A stretch of 47,105 bases of DNA from an alpha proteobacterium AAP81b (lineage in GTDB: Bacteria; Pseudomonadota; Alphaproteobacteria; Sphingomonadales; Sphingomonadaceae): the NCBI GenBank assembly GCA_001295935.1, contig LJHX01000031.1, positions 1 through 47,105 on the forward strand, given 5' to 3'. The notes beneath the pieces are model-generated. The model did not search any database. It saw nothing but the letters and a program-made list of their open reading frames with translations, and had not been told where the DNA came from. Below, piece after piece: positions 36,601 to 45,600 of this stretch. Within the stretch, counting starts at the first letter, position 1, and every line of letters starts with the position of its first letter. A program made the position numbers and the translations under genes.

Positions 36601-39600
36601 AACCCCAGCATCGATGCGCTCGACGCCACGGGGTCGCCATTCGATAGCGCCGACGATCTGTTGCTTGCCTATGCGCCGGATGCGGTGCTGCCGTCACGGA
36701 CATTCGATATTGTCGTCAACGGATCCCTGTCGACTGCCGGACTTTGGACGAATAGCTTGACCGACACGGATGTGGCGGGTGGCAGGGCCTTCCTCGATGG
36801 CGGCAGCATCAGCCTGACGGTGGCGCCCAAGGCGCTTGTCGCGCAGATCGGCAGCAATGTTGCCACCGATCTTTCCGGCCGCATCGAAATCGCCAGCGCG
36901 GCGCGGATCGACGTTTCGGCGGGCGGCTATGTCGCGACCGATGAGCGCTTCGATCTTTCGGGGCGCGGTGGCAATGTCAGCCTGATCAATCGGACTGTCT
37001 ATGCGTCGCTGATCCGGAATCAGCCGCAGACAGCTTTGGGAACGGAGCTCGGTGACGAACCGATCGACGGTGCGAACCAGTCGGTCGACTTCGATCGCAC
37101 CGGCCTGCCGAACGACCTTACGCCGATGATCATGCCGGCGGTCCGGCGCGCGGCGGTGCTGTTCGACGAAAGCTCGCTGATCGGCTTCGGCTTCACCGGC
37201 GGCGGCCGCTTTGAACTGGTCAGCCCCGATATCCGCTTCAACGAAGCGCCGGCCGCCAATGCTTCGAACGTCTCGCTCGACTTCCTGCAGAAGACCGGCT
37301 TCGGCACGTTGGCGCTGACGACCACCCGGTCGCGCTTCTTCAACGACCTGTTCACCAACGCCCGCGATGGCGTTTCGGCCTTCCTCGATACGACGACCTT
37401 CCGGATTCGCAGCGGCCAGACGCTCGATCTGACCCAGGTCGAATTGCCGCGCTTCCTGAACCAGGGCCAGTCGGACCTGCTGCTGGGGCTGACGAGCGGC
37501 AGCGATGTCGTCGCGGCGCTGCGGCCGACGGTCGACGGCGGTGTGTTCGTCGCGCCGACCGCAGTCTTCGACCAGACCGCGGCGAAGCTGGAATTCGGCG
37601 GGCTTACCGAGCTTGTTGTCGATACCGGCGCGACGATCAGCACGCGGGCACCCGGCGCCGAGATCGACGTCACCAAGCTGCTGGTCCGCCGCGCCGGAAC
37701 GGGACTGCGCGATGACGGGACGATCGGCACGATCGCCAATATCCGCCTGCCGGGCGGCAAGATCGTCCAGCGCGAGCAATTGTTCCCGCTTACCCCTGGC
37801 GCGCAGCTGCGCGGCGTGCGAGCCACGGAAAATGACAATGGCCTGTCGGCGGTGTTCGGCACGCCGGTCGCGGGCGGTCAGTTCGATCTGCAGGCGCCCA
37901 TCGCCGGCGGTCCGTCGATCCAGACCCTGTTGACGGTGATCGACGATCGCGTCGTGTTCGCCGGCGCACTCGATCTCGACGAAGCCGTGCGCCTCGAAGC
38001 CGGCAGCATCACCGATCTCTCCGGCGGCCCGGCGATCTACAATCCGCGCGCGCCGATCAACGTCAACGGCCAGCTGCGCCAGGGGATTCTGCCCGATGGC
38101 GGCTCGCTGTCGACCGCGCCGGCGGACCCGAATGCCGGCGTTTTCCAGCGGCGGTTCACCGCCGAAGCCGGCGCCCTGCTCGATCTCTCGGGCTCGGCGG
38201 GCGTTTTCGACCAGGCGGCGTCGGGCAACCAGCAGATTGCCACGACGGTTCTGAGCAATGGCGGGACGCTGTCGATCCTCGGGGGCGGCACCTTGCGGCG
38301 CGGCGTCGTCCGCGCCGGCGGCGGCGTGGCCCCCGCATCGCCTGGCGCCAATGCGCCGGTCGCCATCGGCGGTACGCTGGAATGGCTGCGCCCGACGTTG
38401 GCGCCCGATGCCACCGACGGCTCGCTGTTGGGTAACAATGTTCTTGCCTCCGGCGCGATCGGCGATGCCGGCTTCGATACGCTGATCACCCGCGGCGGCT
38501 TTACCGTATCGGGGGCGCTCGACCTCCGGCTCGACAAGGCGCTGCTGATCACCTCGGGGCCGAGATTGTCTGAAGTGGGCAGTGCGACCGTGGCACCTGG
38601 CCTTGCCCAGATCGGGGTCGCCCAACAGATCGTCATCAGCGGCGCCGCGGGCGCCAACGCGACGATCAGCGCGCCCTTTATCCGCAGCGAGAGCCTGATC
38701 GGCTATGCCGTGACGAATACGGCAAGCCTGGGCGATGCCAGCCTGCGCCTCGAAGCGGGCAACAACGGCCTCGATGTCGCCGGCGCGGTGCTGTTCGATC
38801 GTTCGCTCGCCAACGTCCGGCTTGGCAGCGCCCGCGACATCCGCCTGATCGGCGTCAACGACATCTTTGTACCCGGGCAGATCGCCGCGCTGAATGGAGA
38901 GATCCTCGGCTTCGGCAATCTGACCTTCGATGCCGTTCGCGTTTATGCGACGACCGGTACCGGCAACCTCCAGCGCAATCTCGAGAATTTCCAGGTGCGC
39001 CCCAACGAGTTGGCAGCGCTGCCCTATCAGATCACGGCGCTGCCGACGGATGTCGTCGGGGCGGCCGCGACGGCGCCCAGCATCACCTTCCTGGGTCGCC
39101 AGGGCGACCGGTCGGTACCGCTGTCGGCGGGCAGCTATCTGCGCGTCCAGGCGCGCACGATCATCCAGAATGGCGCGCTCTACGCGCCGCTCGGCGTCCT
39201 TGAACTCGGCAGCATCGATTCGGCGCCGGTATTCCTCGGCGTGACGCCATTCGTTGCCGGCAACAATGTCGCCCGCACGGTGGCGACCTCGGCCCTGACC
39301 TTCGGCGCCGGCAGCCTGACCAGCGTTTCGGCCGTCGGTGCCAAAATTCCCTATGGTACGACCAGCGACCTCAGGGAGCTGTTCTTCGCGCCCACCGGCA
39401 CCGCCGATCTGTCGGTGCTGCCGTTCGGCCAGCTTCGCCTCGCCGGGCGAGACATCACCTTCGGCGGCACCACGGCGCGGATCGACGGCCGCGGCACCGA
39501 CGATCCGCTGGCGCTGTTCGCCTTTGAATTCGTGTCAGGCGTCGGCGGCTCGCGCGATGTGCTCAGCCGGATCAACACCGACGCGTTCAGCAGCAACAAT

Positions 39601-42600
39601 TTCGATCCGGCAACCGGCCAGGGCCAGCAATATGCCGATGGCCGCCAGGTCTTCGCGCTGCTGCCGGTGGCGGCGGCGGGCAATCTGGCATTCAGCGACC
39701 CGATCTACAGCGCCGATTATGGCAGCGCCGGCCCCGTCGATCTTTATGGCGCCGCCGCCGGGCGCACCGTGCGGCTCGACGCCGCCCCCGGCTTCGCCGG
39801 CGGCGAATATCTCTTGCTGCCCGGCCATTATGCGCTGCTGCCGGGCGCCTTGCGGCTGGTCGAGAATGTCGATGCGCTGGCGCCGGCCGCCGATCAGGCG
39901 CAGACGCTGCGCGATGGCAGCTTCGTCGTCGGCGGCACCTATGCCACCGCCGGGACGAGCTTCAACGAAGCGCAGCGGCATTCGTTCACCGTGCAGAATG
40001 CCGCGACCTTCGGTTCCTATTCGCGGATCGCAGTGACCGGCGGCAGCGCGGCGATCACCGCTGCCGCCACCGCCGCCAACCGCGCGACACCGCGCCTGCC
40101 GCTCGATGCGGCGCGCGTCACGCTGGCGCCGCTGATTTCACTGACCGGCACCGGCTTTTTCGACACCGCCGCGGCGACGGGCGGGCGCGGCAGCGAGGTC
40201 GATATTTCAGGGCAGGGCATCGTCATCGCGCCGAATGGCACGCCGGCGCGGACCGACGCGCTGGTGCTGACGCCGTCGGTCCTCGCCGGCCTCAACGCCA
40301 ACAGCCTGTTCATCGGGGGCGAGCGCCGCGACAACCTCGACGGTACGACGGCGCTGCGGATCACCGCGACCGATCTCACCGTGAGCAGCGGCGTGACGTT
40401 CGAAGCGCCGGAAATCCTGCTTGCCGTCGACGCGCCGACGGTGACGAGCGTTCCGACCTTGCGGATTGAAGACGGCGCCACGATCCGGGCGTCGGGGGTG
40501 CTTTCGGGCGCCCGCACGACCAATTTTGTGATCGAAACCGGAGACTCGGGGATCAACACCGGTATCGGCGCCGTCGTCCGCGTCGCCGACGGCCCCGAGC
40601 GACTGCTCGTGCGGCGCGGCGCGCCCGCCGCCGCCAATTCGACGCGACAAGCCAATCTGATCATCGGGTCGGCGACGCTGCGCGGCGACGCGGTCCTGGT
40701 CGACTCGAGCCGCACGCTGACCATCGAGCCCAATACGGTGCTTGCCGGGCAGTTCCTCGCGCTCGGCGCCGACAATCTGCGGATCGGCGAATTCTACAAC
40801 AGTGACGCGCAGCTCGCCAATTTTGCCGCCGCCGAGCGGCTCACCCTGACATCGAGCGATCGCATCCGCATCTCGGGCGGCGATTATCGCTTCCGCAACC
40901 TGGTGCTCGACGGCCCGGGGCTGGCGCTGCAGACCAGCCCGCCGGCGCAGGCCGCCGGCGATTCGGAAACCGTTACCATCGCCGCCGACAGCGTCAGCCT
41001 TAGGAACAGCAGCGGTATCGCCCGGCCCTGCGGTGTCGCGGCGCTGGCCTGTGCGTCAAGCGCCAATCGGCTGTTCGTCAACGCCGGCGAGATCGTTTTC
41101 GGCGATGGCGACTTCGGTACCTTCGGCTTCGATGGCACCGTGGCACTGGCCGCCTCGCGCGGCGCCTATTATGAGGGTGTCGGCAGCTTCGACACTGACG
41201 CCACCTTCCTGACCTTGTCGACGCCCTTCCTCATCGACCGCGCCAACGCCGGTCGTAGCAGCCAGGCGGCGGTCGATTTCGCGCTGCTCACCGACAACCA
41301 GATCGACATCAACCGGCTCGGCGCCATCGCCGGCGCGACGCCGACCGGCGAGCGTGCCCCCGGCGCGCGGCTGCAGCTCGGCAACGCCGATCGTCCGCTG
41401 CGCGCCCTTGTCGTCGATGGCACGGCGGTAACCGCGACCGCCGGCGTCATCGCCGCGACGGTCAGCGGCGACATCGTCGTCCGCAACGCCGCGCAGCTCC
41501 TTGCCACCGGCTACACCAAGACGTTCGGGGACAATCTCGACGGCTATACCGTTTCGGCATCGGGCGGCACGATCAGCCTGGTGTCGACCCGGGGCAATAT
41601 CCGCCTGACCAGCGGCACGCGCGTCGATGTCGATAACGGCATCGGCAACGCCGGAACGCTGCGCTTCCTCGCCGGCCGCGGCGCGGTCGAACTCAACGGT
41701 GCCCTCAACAGCGCCACCGGCGTTCGCACGGGATCGCTGATCCTGGAAGCGGCGCGCAATTCCTTCGATCTCGCCGGTTTCGTCACCGCGCGCGGCGCCG
41801 GCTTCCAGGGCCGCATCGATATCCGCACCGGGCTCGGCGATCTGACGCTGGCCGACAACCAGCGGCTGCGCGCCACCTCGGTCCGCCTTGTCGCCGATGG
41901 CGGCGCCGTCAATATCGCCGGCACCATCGATACGTCGGGCACCAATATCGCCACCGCGGGGCCCAATGGCACGCGTCTCAGCGACGATGCCGCGCGCCAG
42001 GCCAACCCCGATGGCGGCAACATCGAACTGTTCGGCGAAACCGGCGTCACGCTCGCCGGCGACGCCCGGCTCGATACCCACACCACCGGCTATGCCGCCG
42101 ATGAAGTGCGCGCGCGCACCTTCAACGGTGTCACCCTGGGCGGCGATACCCGCACCGCGACGGCGGGCGATGTCACCATCGGCATCGGCAGCGACGCGGC
42201 GCGGATCGTCATTTCCGCGGACGCCGCCATCGATCTCGGGGCGCGCCGCGCGGGCAACCGTCTGGTCGCCGAACTGACCAAGACCGCGTCGCTGACCGAT
42301 GAAGTCGTCTATCGCTTTGTCGAAGCCGACAAGGGCGGTGCCCTGCTGCTGCGGGCACCGGTGATCGGCGCGACCGGCAATGCGGTCGGGATCGAATTGC
42401 CGGAGACCAGCGTCGTCACCGGGGCGCGCAGCCTGACCGTCGAGGGCGTCCGGACCTATGATCTCGACAATCTCGCCGGGCGTTATGCCGGGGTCAGTCT
42501 CGATCCCGACAGCAACAGCATCCAGCTCAACCTCGCCACCGGCTATAACAATGGCGGCAGCACCGGCAGCAACGCTCTGGCCAACAGCTTTACCGACGGC

Positions 42601-45600
42601 AGCTTCCAGTCGGTGGCCTATTTCGTCCAGAACTTCCGCATTGCTGCCGCGAGTGGCTCGCTCGCCGACTTCGACGCGCGCCCCGGCGTCGAGCTGGTGT
42701 CGACGCGCGCGGTGAACCTTGCCACCAACTGGAATCTCGCCGCCGCCGATATCAATATCGCCGGTATTCTTGCCGCCCAGCAGGCGCCCGGCGCCGTGCA
42801 GCTGCTGCGGCCGGAGCCGGCGCTGACCGCCAATAGCGGCGCGCGCTATTCGGTGGTGCCTGGCAGCGAAGCCGCGCTGCTCGAAAGCAGCTTCACCCGC
42901 TTCGTCTATCGCGTCGACGGGCTCGCGACGGGCGCGGCGCCGGTCCTGACCATTCGCAGTGCCGGCGATTTCACCAACCGCGGTCGCCTGGGCAATCAAT
43001 CGACGGGCAGCAGCATTTCCGACGGCTTCTTCCTGTTCACCGACTTCACCGATCAGGCCTTTGTCAGCGCTCGTCTCGGCGGCGCCGGCGCGGCCGGTGC
43101 GCCGCGCGCGCCGTTCAGCGTCGCCGGCAACCGGCCGGCGGCGCAAGGCACCGTCACCACCAACAACGCCGGGGTGGTGCTTGCCGAAGTGGGCGATCCG
43201 CTCGGCTCGGCGGCGCTGTTCCCCTTGCTCGCGGGCGGCAGCCAGACGATGGCGTCGTCGAGCTATCGCATCGTCGCCGGTGCCGCGCTGGCATCGGCCG
43301 ATCCCTTGCAGGTCGACCGCGGCCGACCCGCCGATCTCGCCATCGGCGGCGAGCGGACTTACAATGTCGACCGAACCACCGGCGCCAATGGTTTGCCCAA
43401 TGCGGGCACCGCTTTGAACGATGCTTATGTCGGCGCCGTGGTGCGAACCGGCACCGGCAGCATCGCGCTGGCGGCATCGCGCGACGTCAATCTGCTGCGC
43501 ACGGCGGCGCCGGTCTATCGAAGCCTCTCGCGGCAAGCCGATTTGACGAGCGTGCAGCAGGTCGGCAGCAGCGCCGTCTATACGGCCGGCGCACGGATCG
43601 TGACCACGACGCGCCTGACCGCGGCGACCTTCGGTGGCGGGACGCCTATCTCGTTCGATTGGGACGCGCTGGTGCCGACCGCGGCACCGTTCGACACGGC
43701 GACCTATGTGCCCCGTCGGAGTGGCCAATATCTGCTCGACCCGGTCCTGGCCGCTGGTGGCGGCGACGTCGATATCGTCGCGCAGCGCGATATCGTCGGC
43801 CGCCGCGATGCCGCGAATGAGTTCTACCTGTCGCGCGACGTGCCGATCGAACAGGCAGACCGGGTCGGCGAGACCGGCCAGGCCTGGCGTGTCGGCCAGT
43901 CGCGCGGGGCGATCGTTGCGGCGGCATTGCCGCACTTCTTCCGGTCGGGTGTCGGCACCCTGGCGGGGGGCGATACCACTGTCGTTGCCGGACGCGACGT
44001 CACCGAACTGACCGTCGTCGCCAACAATGTCGCCGTCAACGCCGACGAACGCAGCACCGCATTGCTCAAGCCGCAAGCCGTGGGCGGCGTGACCCCGCGC
44101 GTGCTGGCGAGCTTCGGCGACGGCGATGTCGTCGTGCGTGCGGGCAATGATGTCGCCGGCGGCCAGATCGATGTCGCTTCGGGCCGTGGCACGATCACCG
44201 CCGACGGCGCGGTTGTCGGTGACGACGTTTTTGCCGGCGTGGGCCGGACCACCACCGTCGCCGCCGATTTGCGGGTTCGCCTCACCGATGCAACGGTCGC
44301 CGTCAGTGGTCGCGGCTCGGTGACGCTCGACAGCGTCACGTCACTCGGTGCCGATGCCCGCTCCGGCCTTGCCTCGACGCTCAGCACCGGGGACATCAGC
44401 GCCGCGTCGGGCCTCAAGGTCCTGACGGCGGGCTTCATCAATTTTACCGCTCGCCAGATTTCCAGTTTCGACGCGCTCAACGCGGCAGTCCCTGTCGATA
44501 TCGGCACCACGTTGCTGACGACCTACTACGACCCGCTGACACCGGGCGGCACATATCAGGTTACGAGGGGCCTGGTCTCGCCGGGATCACTTGAACTGGT
44601 GGCGCTCGGCGGCGATATCGACTTCAGCAATGCTGCCGGTGGCCGCAGTATCTTCATGCTGCCCTCGCGCCTCGGCCAGTTGCGTCTGCTCGCCGACGGC
44701 GACATCAATCGTCTCAGTCTGGCGATGAGTGATGCCGACCCCGGCTTGCTGCAAGGCAATTTCTCGGCCTACGCCGCACCGGACGCACTGCTCGCCGGCT
44801 CGGTGTCGACCGACCGCTTCGGCGTCGAATTCGGCTTCCCCGCCACCTGGCCCGGGCTGGCCGAAAATCGCCTGCGCAACTTCCACAATGAACGGCCGAC
44901 GCACGCCGACAATCCGGACCCGGTCTTCATCGCCGCGGAAGGCAGCCTGCGACGCGCCGTCCTGAACCTGCCCAAACAGGCCCGCATCCGCGCCGGCGGG
45001 GACATCAGCAATTTCTACTTCACCGGCCAGAACCTCGCCGCCAGCGATGTCACCCGTATCGTCGCGGGTCGCGATATCGTCGGCACGCTGGCGCTCGATG
45101 TCGGTATCGTCGGCGCACTGCCCTATGTTGCCGGCAACAATTTCGTCGTTGGCGGCCCGGGTTCCCTGGTTGTCGAAGCCGGGCGCAACCTCGGTCCGTT
45201 CCTGAGTTCGGGCCGGCTCGGCGACCCCAACCAGAGCTTCGCCGGTGGCAGCTATGCCGGTGGCATCCGCACCGTCGGCAACGAACTCAATCCGTGGCTG
45301 GGCAGCGATGGCGCCTCGATCATCGTCGGCTTCGGCATCGGCGGCGGCGCCGATTACGCGGCGTTGCGCGAAGCCTATCTCAACCCCGGCAATTTCGACA
45401 ATCTCGATGGCGATCTCTTCGTCCAATATGTCGACACCCTCGGCAATCGACGCCCCCTCAACCGCACCAATGTCGAGGCGCTGATCGCCGCGGGCGGCGG
45501 CCCGGTGACCATCGAACTGCTCGACAGCAGCGGCAGGCTGGTTCAGGCGACGCTCGACACGCCGGCGGTGCTGCCGGTTCGCGCCGCCACCCTGGCGCAA

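Noticed and set aside
41056-44076. Long open frame (about 1,000 codons) on the - strand inside tpsA
   Set aside because: It lies wholly antisense to a gene with clear domains. Its product is a low-complexity Arg/Gly/Ala/Asp-rich string with no motif. High GC removes stop codons from shadow frames.
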